Source of the DNA: Imperialibacter sp963977595
GTDB lineage: Bacteria > Bacteroidota > Bacteroidia > Cytophagales > Cyclobacteriaceae
NCBI RefSeq assembly: GCF_048007035.1
Contig: NZ_CP180355.1
Coordinates: 2,418,001 to 2,482,000 of the forward strand
Length of the DNA: 64,000 nucleotides
Reading direction: 5' to 3'
Below the pieces are notes generated by a model that worked only from the letters and a program-made list of their open reading frames with translations, made no database searches and was not told the DNA's origin. Position 1 is the first letter of the stretch. Each line of letters opens with the position of its first letter. This document shows, piece after piece, positions 51,807 through 59,108 of this stretch. The translations under genes and the position numbers were made by a program.

Positions 51807-53204
51807 TCATCCCTCGGCGTTTTCCTTTTGACCAGGTACCCATTCATACGCCCCGATGTCAGGAAGGCTGTCTCTTTGGTGCCCAAGGTTATCGAGATCG
51901 ATGTCGAGGTATTTTGCCTTGTTGATAAGAGGCGATAAACTATCAGGGCGATAGTCGTAAAGAAATTCGTTGAAGAACTTTGGTGGTGTGTTGATCAGGT
52001 TGTTGTTGGCGTTCAGCAGTGAGTTGGTTGTTTTCAATAAACTGTTGCCTACCTGGTAAATGAAGCTGGATCCACCCTCGGTATTGAACTCGATCTCCTC
52101 CTTCTGCGTACCCCAAATCACGCTGTTGAATACCCGTGCTTGCAATGGCGCCGTAAGCAACTCTTCATTTGCCAACAAAATATTGTCTGAAAAGATGACG
52201 GAAGGGTCTTCACGAAAGAAGTCGGAGGGGTAATTGGAAAAAGTGCAGTGCTCGTAGCGGTAGTTGCCGCCAGCCACGTTCGCCACCAGGTAACGAGCCG
52301 CATTGTACACGACAGTGTTGTAGGCGTATACATCACTTGTCAAGGCCAGAATGCCATCGGACGACATGTTGCCAACCGTACAATTGGCAATCACTACATC
52401 AGGAATGTCGTCATCGTCGGGCGTACCTATTCTCAAACCTACCTCCCCATTTTTGATGACGGTGTGATTGAGGAAGTTGTCTTTACTCCCCTCCAGGAAA
52501 TAAATACCTACCCATTGGCCAGGAGCTTCCCGATAGTCTCTGTCGTTGCGAGTATTTCTGAAGACTACTTTTTTGCCTGGTGTGCCCTCTGTAATAAGCG
52601 TGCCCAGTACAAACAATTTGGCTCCCGGTTGCATAAGCACTTCAACACCCGCCTTAATAGTTAAAGTTACACCAGGGGCGACAGCCAGTGAGTCTGAAAC
52701 AACATAGGGCATGCCAGCATGCCAGGTTTCGTTTTTTTCAATAACACTCAACCCCTTGTAGTAGGAGGCATCTTGCGCCCAGGCATCCAGCACCACATTG
52801 GTACGGGTGGTGCCTACCACTTCCAGGTAGTCCAGCACTCTCTTCGCTTCGACCTCACCCGTAACGGGCAGCCTGCCATTGACCAACACCAGCAGGCTAT
52901 CCTTGCCCAGAATTTTGATGTTGTTGAATGCCTTTCCCGAAAGGCCGTTAATGGTTAATTCAAATGGCGAACCTTCCAGCTGTTTGAGTCTAATGCCGGG
53001 CACGATAACGCCATTCTTGTTGGGGTTGTAAAGCAGCAGCCTGTACGACGGGCTCAACTGGGTGGTCAGCAGCGTGTCGAAATAGAGCGTGTCGGTGGAA
53101 AAGTAAAGAGACTCATCAGAAAGCTCAGAAAAAACTTCTTCGTCGGGTGTGCATGCCCACCAAAGAGGAAGAATCAGTAGCCATACGATTCGACGAGTCA
53201 ACAT
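51807..53204 (-). CDS. Right-handed beta-helix lipoprotein
   Basis: A 465-residue protein with a lipobox-like signal (IVWLLILPLWWACTPD). An N-terminal beta domain (about 35-150) is followed by a right-handed parallel beta-helix. Its turns include VAPGVTLTIKAGVEVLMQPGAKLFVLGTL, VVFRNTRND, and WVGIYFLEGSKDNFLNHTVIKNG. The start of the helix resembles the cap of pectate-lyase-like surface proteins. The C-terminus NLGHQRDSLPDIGAYEWV is typical of Bacteroidota polymorphic beta-helix proteins. No lyase catalytic residues are evident. It is probably a surface-exposed binding or structural lipoprotein. Confidence 0.88.
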   Translation of the reverse strand: MLTRRIVWLLILPLWWACTPDEEVFSELSDESLYFSTDTLYFDTLLTTQLSPSYRLLLYNPNKNGVIVPGIRLKQLEGSPFELTINGLSGKAFNNIKILGKDSLLVLVNGRLPVTGEVEAKRVLDYLEVVGTTRTNVVLDAWAQDASYYKGLSVIEKNETWHAGMPYVVSDSLAVAPGVTLTIKAGVEVLMQPGAKLFVLGTLITEGTPGKKVVFRNTRNDRDYREAPGQWVGIYFLEGSKDNFLNHTVIKNGEVGLRIGTPDDDDIPDVVIANCTVGNMSSDGILALTSDVYAYNTVVYNAARYLVANVAGGNYRYEHCTFSNYPSDFFREDPSVIFSDNILLANEELLTAPLQARVFNSVIWGTQKEEIEFNTEGGSSFIYQVGNSLLKTTNSLLNANNNLINTPPKFFNEFLYDYRPDSLSPLINKAKYLDIDLDNLGHQRDSLPDIGAYEWVPGQKENAEG

Positions 53205-53234
53205 AGGTGCATTTTGAACGATGGAAGTGCGGAA

Positions 53235-54302
53235 TTATTCTCCATCCTTCAGCTTCTCCGAGTGCTCGGCTATCCTCAATTGCTCAATGAATTCACCAAC
53301 GTCACCGTCCATTACCGCCGGAAGGTTGTAAACCGTTAACCCTATCCTGTGGTCGGTTACCCGGCTTTGTGGATAATTGTAGGTGCGGATTTTATCAGAA
53401 CGGTCGCCACTACCCACCATCGACTTGCGCTGGGCGCCTACTTCATCGTTATGTTTTTTCAGTTCCACCTCGTAAATCCGTGAGCGCAATACCTTCAAGG
53501 CTTTTTCGAAGTTTTTGATCTGCGACTTTTCGTCCTGGCAGCTTACCACAATGCCCGTGGGGATGTGAGTCAAACGAATAGCAGAATAAGTGGTGTTCAC
53601 CGACTGGCCACCTGGGCCTGACGAACAGAAAGTGTCCTTCCGAACGTCGTTCATATTGATGTCGACCTCTACTTCTTCCATTTCGGGTAGCACCGCCACT
53701 GTGGCAGCAGAGGTGTGCACCCGGCCCTGTGTTTCGGTGGCCGGCACCCTTTGCACCCTGTGCACACCCGACTCAAACTTGAGCATGCCGTAAACGTCCT
53801 CACCAGAAACGGTGGCGATAATCTCCTTGTAACCTCCTGACGTGCCTTCGGTCAGATCGAGCACATTCATTTTCCAGCCTTTTTCCTCAGCAAAGCGCTG
53901 GTACATGCGGAAAAGGTCACCGGCAAAAATAGCAGCCTCGTCGCCGCCGGTCCCGCCTCTAATTTCCAAAATGACGTTCTTGCTGTCATTAGGGTCTCTG
54001 GGAATCAGCAATTGCTTGAGCTCTTCCTCCAGCTCCTCCTCTTTTGGCTCAAGCTCTTCAATCTCCATCTTGGCCATTTCCCGGAGTTCCGGGTCCTTCT
54101 CTTTGTTGAGCAGTTCCTTGGCTCCCTTCAGGTCGTTCTTTACCTTCTTATATTCCTCCAGCTTGGCAACAATGCGGCTAAGCTCCTTGTATTCCTTGTG
54201 CAGTTTGGTGTATTGCGCCATGTCAGCCATGGCATCGGGCTGAACAATAAGGTCGCTTACTTCCTCAAAGCGCTTTTTGATGGCCTCTAGTTTATCGAGC
54301 AT
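53235..54302 (-). CDS. prfA: Peptide chain release factor 1
   Basis: A 355-residue class I release factor. The catalytic GGQ is in SSGPGGQSVNTTYS. The stop-codon-reading tripeptide region is VPATETQGRVHTS, giving the PxT motif (PAT) of RF1, which reads UAA and UAG. The coiled N-terminal domain spans about 1-95. The start was set at the ATG at 54302 (MLDKLEAIKKRFEEV); the longer frame begins at a TTG inside the promoter element at 54321-54328. GGQ methylation by PrmC is expected from family knowledge. Confidence 0.97.
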   Translation of the reverse strand: MLDKLEAIKKRFEEVSDLIVQPDAMADMAQYTKLHKEYKELSRIVAKLEEYKKVKNDLKGAKELLNKEKDPELREMAKMEIEELEPKEEELEEELKQLLIPRDPNDSKNVILEIRGGTGGDEAAIFAGDLFRMYQRFAEEKGWKMNVLDLTEGTSGGYKEIIATVSGEDVYGMLKFESGVHRVQRVPATETQGRVHTSAATVAVLPEMEEVEVDINMNDVRKDTFCSSGPGGQSVNTTYSAIRLTHIPTGIVVSCQDEKSQIKNFEKALKVLRSRIYEVELKKHNDEVGAQRKSMVGSGDRSDKIRTYNYPQSRVTDHRIGLTVYNLPAVMDGDVGEFIEQLRIAEHSEKLKDGE

Positions 54303-54320
54303 TCCTGAAAAATTAAGCTG

Positions 54321-54328
54321 CAAAATTA
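54321..54328 (-). promoter_or_regulatory. Minus-7 element of prfA
   Basis: On the minus strand TAATTTTG is an exact TAnnTTTG match, 19 bp before the ATG at 54302. The expected minus-33 position holds no TTTG, so the promoter may be weak. Confidence 0.4.
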
Positions 54329-54392
54329 ATAAACCCCTGATCTTTTTTCGATTAAGTGTGGTTATTTTAACAGATCATTAGATAACCCGCCT

Positions 54393-55049
54393 ATGAGAAC
54401 GCCAATAATCCTTTGCTTGTCCGTGTGTCTGATTGCTGTCGGCTGTGGCCCCATGGACAAAGGGAATAGCGAGGCAGTAAAAAAAGAAATGGAAGACCGA
54501 AAGGTGAAGCACGTGCTTCCGTCGCAAATTACTGACAAAGCCAAAGAAAGGGGACTGGCCATTACCGATGCAGCACAAAAGGTTTTGCTTCAAACCCTGA
54601 TGAAAAAAATTGAGTCGGAGGGCATACTGGGAGCGTTAGAGTATTGCAATGTCAATGCGTTTCCGCTGGTAGACTCACTATCCAAGGCTAACCATGTTAC
54701 CATCAGGCGAGTGAGCAACAAATGGCGCAACCCAAAAGACGCACCCACTGACGATGAAATAGCCATTATGGAAGCTTACACCTACAGCGTGGAGCAGGGA
54801 CAAGCACCGAGGGAAGAAGTATTTATGGAAGACAATTCCACACAGGTAGTTTACACCCGACCCATCATGATGGGCGCTGCGCTCTGCCTCCAATGCCATG
54901 GCACGCCGGGGAAAGAGCTTACCCCGGAAGTAGCAGACAAAATCAAAGGTCTTTACCCTGAGGACAAAGCCACCGGCTACAAGCTGGGCGAATGGCGGGG
55001 TATATGGAAAGTGGTGTTCGAGAAGAAGGACTTGGTGTTGGAGTTGTGA
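54393..55049 (+). CDS. Tll0287-like haem-binding lipoprotein (DUF3365)
   Basis: A 218-residue lipoprotein; the signal ends at CLIAVGCGPMD. The Tll0287-like (DUF3365) fold covers most of the mature part: ALEYCNVNAFPLVDSLS, VTIRRVSNKWRNPKDAPTDDE, VVYTRPIMMGAALCLQCHGTPG. CLQCHG is a c-type haem attachment site (CxxCH). The family is a PAS-like sensor or electron-transfer domain, often in signalling proteins; here it stands alone. It lies in the periplasm, divergent from prfA. The function may be redox or gas sensing. Confidence 0.9.
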   Translation: MRTPIILCLSVCLIAVGCGPMDKGNSEAVKKEMEDRKVKHVLPSQITDKAKERGLAITDAAQKVLLQTLMKKIESEGILGALEYCNVNAFPLVDSLSKANHVTIRRVSNKWRNPKDAPTDDEIAIMEAYTYSVEQGQAPREEVFMEDNSTQVVYTRPIMMGAALCLQCHGTPGKELTPEVADKIKGLYPEDKATGYKLGEWRGIWKVVFEKKDLVLEL

Positions 55050-55123
55050 GGAATGGCATTTGGAAAACATCCCACGAAAGTGATACACGTTGAGTTATTA
55101 ATCTTCTCATTTGCTGTTGTTAG

Positions 55124-56059
55124 ATGAAGTCATTTTTATTCATATTCTTAACTGTTGTGGCACTTGGCTGCCAATCGGATTCCGAAGAAAAGTACAACCT
55201 TGCAAGACAGCATTTTTCGAATGAAGAGTTTTTGAAAGCTAGATTATTGCTAGAAGAATTGGTGATGGAAAATCCAGAAAATCCAAAATTCTTAAACGAT
55301 TTAGGGGTTTGCTTCAGCAAAACTGGCAATAAGAGTAAAGCGATTTCATTTTATGAAAAGGCAATTGAAATTGACTCAAACTACGCTCTTTCTTATGTCA
55401 ATAAGGCATATATTTTTCTTCAGTTTGAGGAATATGAAAAATCAGTTGAGAATTACACTAAAGCTATTGCCCTCGACTACTCTTCAGTAGACGTTTTCAA
55501 CTTTAGGGGCGTTGGGTATGCAAAGCTGAATAAGGACAGTTTTGCAATATTGGATTTTACAAAATCAATAGAGCTAGACAGCTTGTGTGCGAAATGCTAT
55601 AGGAATAGAAGTACCTCACACGAAAAGTCTTCTAACTTTGACAAGGCTCTTGCCGATCTGGAAACAGCCATAGAACTTGAACCTCAAAACCAGAAAGGGT
55701 TTAGTTTTCGGGGCAGGCTCTATACACTTAATCGACGGTACAGAGAAGCTATTGAAGATTTAACAGATGCGATTAAACTTGATTCTGCCAATTACGAAAA
55801 CTTCTTTTATCGAGCAAATGCAAAATACGATTCCGGTCTTTACGAAGAATCATTACCGGACTATGACGAGGCGATAAAGCTTGCATCAACGGAAATAGAT
55901 AATATTTGGTGCTCAAAAGGAAACGCATTGCTTAAACTGGGACAGAACTTTGAAGCTTTGAGAAGTTATGAGGAAGCGATACGTGTTAACCCTTATAATA
56001 TAGAGGCGATACGAAAAAAAAGAAGTGTAGAAGTTAAATTTGGTTTCCGAAGAATGTAA
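55124..56059 (+). CDS. TPR repeat lipoprotein
   Basis: A 311-residue lipoprotein with the lipobox VVALGCQSD. Seven or so TPR units of 34 residues follow (NKSKAISFYEKAIEIDSNYA, YEKSVENYTKAIALDYSS, YREAIEDLTDAIKLDSANYE, YEESLPDYDEAIKLAS, FEALRSYEEAIRVNPYN). These form a protein-interaction solenoid, probably periplasmic. The coding sequence is clearly richer in A and T than its neighbours, with more AAA, GAA and TTT codons, a possible sign of transfer. No enzymatic domain is present. Confidence 0.9.
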   Translation: MKSFLFIFLTVVALGCQSDSEEKYNLARQHFSNEEFLKARLLLEELVMENPENPKFLNDLGVCFSKTGNKSKAISFYEKAIEIDSNYALSYVNKAYIFLQFEEYEKSVENYTKAIALDYSSVDVFNFRGVGYAKLNKDSFAILDFTKSIELDSLCAKCYRNRSTSHEKSSNFDKALADLETAIELEPQNQKGFSFRGRLYTLNRRYREAIEDLTDAIKLDSANYENFFYRANAKYDSGLYEESLPDYDEAIKLASTEIDNIWCSKGNALLKLGQNFEALRSYEEAIRVNPYNIEAIRKKRSVEVKFGFRRM

Positions 56060-56118
56060 CCTGGCGCTGCGCTACTTACCCTATCCGTTTGAGGCAATGT
56101 TTGAAATTGCAGCCCCTT

Positions 56119-56140
56119 GATGCTATCAAATGATAGCATC
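56119..56140. repeat. Perfect inverted repeat beside tag
   Basis: GATGCTATCA at 56119-56128 and TGATAGCATC at 56131-56140 form a 10-bp perfect inverted repeat with a 2-base centre, directly after the stop codon of tag at 56142. No T-tract follows in either direction, so it is a poor classical terminator; it could be an operator-like or transcript-end element. Confidence 0.5.
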
Positions 56141-56141
56141 A

Positions 56142-56711
56142 TCACACTTCCCCATACCTAAAGCAATCCACCACATGGTCGTTCACCAGGCCACAGGCTT
56201 GCATGTGGGCGTAAATGACGGTGCTGCCGACGAACTTGAAGCCTCGCTTTTTCAGGTCTTTGCTCAAGGCGTCCGACTCTTTGGTTGTCGGTGGAGCTGT
56301 TTTGTAGTCTTTCCATTGGTTCACAATGGGCTTGTTGTCCACAAACTGCCAGATGTACTTGTCGAAACTGCCGAATTCCTGCTGCACTTTAAGAAACTGC
56401 TGTGCGTTGGTTACGGCGCTTTGCACCTTAAGCCGGTTGCGGATGATGCCCGGAAAAAGGAGCAGCTCTTCCACAATTTGTGGAGTAAACTGCGCCACAA
56501 CCTCCGGATCGAAATCAGCGAATGACTCACGGTACCCTGACCGCTTTTTCAGGATGGTACTCCAGCTGAGCCCGGCCTGCGCTCCTTCGAGGATCAAAAA
56601 TTCGAAATGCTTGCGGTCGTCGTGCACCGGCACTCCCCACTCCTCGTCGTGGTACTTCACATAGTCATCGAAGCCAAAACACCAGGCGCAGCGTTTCTTG
56701 TTGTCATTCAT
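56142..56711 (-). CDS. tag: DNA-3-methyladenine glycosylase I
   Basis: A 189-residue Tag-family glycosylase. Zinc ligands fit the family: Cys in CAWCFGF, His in YHDEEWGVPV, and the C-terminal His and Cys in HMQACGLVNDHVVDCF. The substrate-pocket region FEFLILEGAQAGLSWSTILKKR and FPGIIRNRLKVQSAVTNA match. The enzyme removes 3-methyladenine from alkylated DNA for base-excision repair. Its ATG overlaps the stop of the M28 peptidase by 4 bp, an odd but clear coupling. Confidence 0.96.
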   Translation of the reverse strand: MNDNKKRCAWCFGFDDYVKYHDEEWGVPVHDDRKHFEFLILEGAQAGLSWSTILKKRSGYRESFADFDPEVVAQFTPQIVEELLLFPGIIRNRLKVQSAVTNAQQFLKVQQEFGSFDKYIWQFVDNKPIVNQWKDYKTAPPTTKESDALSKDLKKRGFKFVGSTVIYAHMQACGLVNDHVVDCFRYGEV

Positions 56712-57631
56712 TGGTAGAGGTACTCGTTTAAAAAGCCCGTGATGGTTTCCGCCGCATGATAGAAGAAGCTATACGGTGTTGTTTCAAAAGTATCCGTCGG
56801 CTGATGGTAGTACTTATGGTCTTCCACCCCAAAATAAAGAAAGGGGATTTTCTGCTTGTGAAAAGGCCCATGGTCGGACGACATCGTCCAGTCGTCGTGA
56901 CCTGAGCCAGGCTGGTCGTGGCCCAGCTTGAGCTGAACTTTGGCATACCTGGAGCCGTCGGTATCTATCAGCGACTTGAACTGCGGATAGTGATAGGTGC
57001 CGCATACATACAGCTCACCTTTGAAGCCTTTACTCACCATATCCATATTCAGGTTCAGCTTCACTGGGATATTGGCCTTTTGCAAGTACTCCACCAGGGC
57101 ATAACCTCCCAGCAAGCCGGTTTCTTCAGCATCCAGCGCAGCAAAAATGATGGTATACTTTGGTGTCGTTTTCTTTGCGGCAAAAAGCCAGGCGGCCTCC
57201 AGCAATACGCTCACCCCAGATGCATTGTCGTCCGCACCGTAGTAAATCTCTCTGTTCTTGACACCGAGATGATCATAGTGGGCGGTAACAACAACGGCCG
57301 AATCACTTTCGCCCTTCAAAAAACCAACCACATTCACTCCCTGCGACGGGTAGTTCTTTGCCTTCATATCGAACGGAATGAACCAGTTGCTCTCGAGTTC
57401 GTGCAGTCCGGCGTAGTTGAAATTGTTTTTAATAAAAATACGGGCCCTGCTAATGCCGTTGGTGCCACTCAACCGGCCAGCCATTTCCTGCGATGAAAGC
57501 GCTTTTAAGGCATTCATCAGTCTAGTGGAGTCAACGCTGACCTGAGCATGACTCATGAACCCACAGAAAAGCAGCAGGCATATGAAAGTATGCCCTTTGC
57601 GGTGTGTTATGATTTTTGCTCTTACTTGCAT
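56708..57631 (-). CDS. M28 family zinc aminopeptidase, exported
   Basis: A 307-residue protein with a signal peptide after a short charged start (KGHTFICLLLFCGFMSHAQ). Metal-site motifs of M28 are in order: His in VVTAHYDHLG, Asp in YYGADDNASGVSVLLE, the catalytic Glu-Glu in AALDAEETGLLG, Asp in LNLNMDMVSKG, and His near WTMSSDHGPF. The family cleaves N-terminal residues from peptides in the periplasm or outside. It is the first gene of a two-gene unit with tag and is divergent from the gene at 57792. Confidence 0.94.
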   Translation of the reverse strand: MQVRAKIITHRKGHTFICLLLFCGFMSHAQVSVDSTRLMNALKALSSQEMAGRLSGTNGISRARIFIKNNFNYAGLHELESNWFIPFDMKAKNYPSQGVNVVGFLKGESDSAVVVTAHYDHLGVKNREIYYGADDNASGVSVLLEAAWLFAAKKTTPKYTIIFAALDAEETGLLGGYALVEYLQKANIPVKLNLNMDMVSKGFKGELYVCGTYHYPQFKSLIDTDGSRYAKVQLKLGHDQPGSGHDDWTMSSDHGPFHKQKIPFLYFGVEDHKYYHQPTDTFETTPYSFFYHAAETITGFLNEYLYQ

Positions 57632-57791
57632 TTCTTCCGAAAATATCTTGTTTTACAAAGCCGGAGGGAATCCCGAAGGAATCGCCGGGCTTCCTTTCCA
57701 TCTATTGTCCGTTTTTTCCGTAAATAGCTATTGTTCCTACAATAATAGAAACTTATCCCTGTTGAATATGATAGTAATCCGAAATATCCCC

Positions 57792-58925
57792 ATGAGACAT
57801 TTGTTAAAATTCACATTTGCCCTTTGCCTGATTGGTTTCACTGCCCAGGCACAGGAAGAAGAAATAAATATAGCAGGTTTTCGGTTTCTGGACTACACCA
57901 ACGACCTGCCTGCTGATCTTTTGTCGAGTCGTTCTGCCGTGCTGGTGAGCGTACCCCCCAAAAACAGAGGCACCTCAGAAAGAGGCGACTGGAGAGGGTT
58001 CTCCACCGAAATGCATCGGGAGTTCAGAACAATGGGCATTGACGCAGTTGCCTACCTCAATATCGACGACGTGATGGCTGGCTCAGACGTAACAGACGCC
58101 TTTTCGGACTTCCTCAACTCCCGTCAGATCAAAAGCCTGATTCTCCTGAGCAAGGTGAATCTCAAAATTGCCGGCAAAGAAAGTGAAAGAGTGGTGGTGG
58201 TAATCACTCCCTACAACGGCACAAAAACCTATATGTCGAACGGGCAGCAAGCCTGGAAAGATCAGGACAAGGATTTGGAAAAGGTGGTGAAAAACCTGGG
58301 CAAGGCGGTTTACAAATCGAAGCAGGAAAACAAGAACTTCCTCATCACGGAGAAGCCCGAGTTCTTTACGGACGTGGATATTATCACAAAAAGGCGGTTC
58401 CCATCTTTTGCTGGTGACTTGAAGATTGACAAGCTGGCGGTACCCATGTACACCAGGGTGGAAATTCCGGCCGATAAGCCCGGAGGCATTGTTAACAACA
58501 ATGTGGAAAAGGAGATACAGAAGTACAACGCTAAAGTAGCGAGCTCCAACAATGTACTGAAAGGCGCTATGCAGGATTACCCCTTCAAGTATGAGTTGGT
58601 GGAATATGATGGTGACGACAAAAAACTGTACAATGCGGGTTATCAGTATGTGCTGCTCAACCTCAACACTACCGGGTACACCATCAGGGAAATGCTGAAC
58701 TATGAGGTGGACAAGAATGAAACCGACTACATTACAATGAAGACCAGCAATGGAAAAGCCATTCTGAGAACTATCCCTGTAAACGCCCCCGTATACAAGT
58801 TTTATGTGAAGCACCTCGTGACCGGCGATGTGTACCTGGGCACGAAATGGGACGCTGATGAAACGATGGATGAGGCGCTGGGCAATTATATCCAGAACTT
58901 TAAGGATGAGCTAAAGATCAGATAG
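57792..58925 (+). CDS. Exported protein of unknown function, 377 residues
   Basis: The start was set at the ATG at 57792, giving a clear signal peptide (MRHLLKFTFALCLIGFTAQA); the longer frame from 57555 overlaps the divergent M28 gene. The mature protein has an alpha/beta first half (SSRSAVLVSVPPKNRGTSE, SLILLSKVNLKIAG, VVVVITPYNG) and a more beta-rich second half (KRRFPSFAGDLKIDKLAVPMYTRVEIP, YQYVLLNLNTTGYTIREML). The opening SAVLVSVPP followed by RDWRGF-like residues recalls a nucleotide- or Rossmann-like sheet, but no family is recognised. It is followed by a strong bidirectional terminator. Confidence 0.8.
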   Translation: MRHLLKFTFALCLIGFTAQAQEEEINIAGFRFLDYTNDLPADLLSSRSAVLVSVPPKNRGTSERGDWRGFSTEMHREFRTMGIDAVAYLNIDDVMAGSDVTDAFSDFLNSRQIKSLILLSKVNLKIAGKESERVVVVITPYNGTKTYMSNGQQAWKDQDKDLEKVVKNLGKAVYKSKQENKNFLITEKPEFFTDVDIITKRRFPSFAGDLKIDKLAVPMYTRVEIPADKPGGIVNNNVEKEIQKYNAKVASSNNVLKGAMQDYPFKYELVEYDGDDKKLYNAGYQYVLLNLNTTGYTIREMLNYEVDKNETDYITMKTSNGKAILRTIPVNAPVYKFYVKHLVTGDVYLGTKWDADETMDEALGNYIQNFKDELKIR

Positions 58926-58992
58926 GTTTTTAGGATTGCAATGGGCTGCACCCATTTCAGGTGGATATCCCCCTTTCAGGGCTTAGGTAAAG

Positions 58993-59029
58993 AAAAAAGG
59001 CCCTGACGTCGAGCGTCAGGGCCTTTTTT
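58993..59029. terminator. Strong bidirectional terminator
   Basis: A 16-bp perfect stem (58993-59008 with 59014-59029, core GGCCCTGACG) around TCGAG, with six A on the left and six or more T on the right. It can end the unknown-protein gene (plus) and the M1 peptidase gene (minus, stop at 59109). Confidence 0.92.
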
Positions 59030-59108
59030 TATGCGCCCACACTGGGCCTAGGCAATCAATTTTTTGTCGTGCCACCAGCTTGGCTATACGCCTTCGCTGT
59101 GGGCACGA

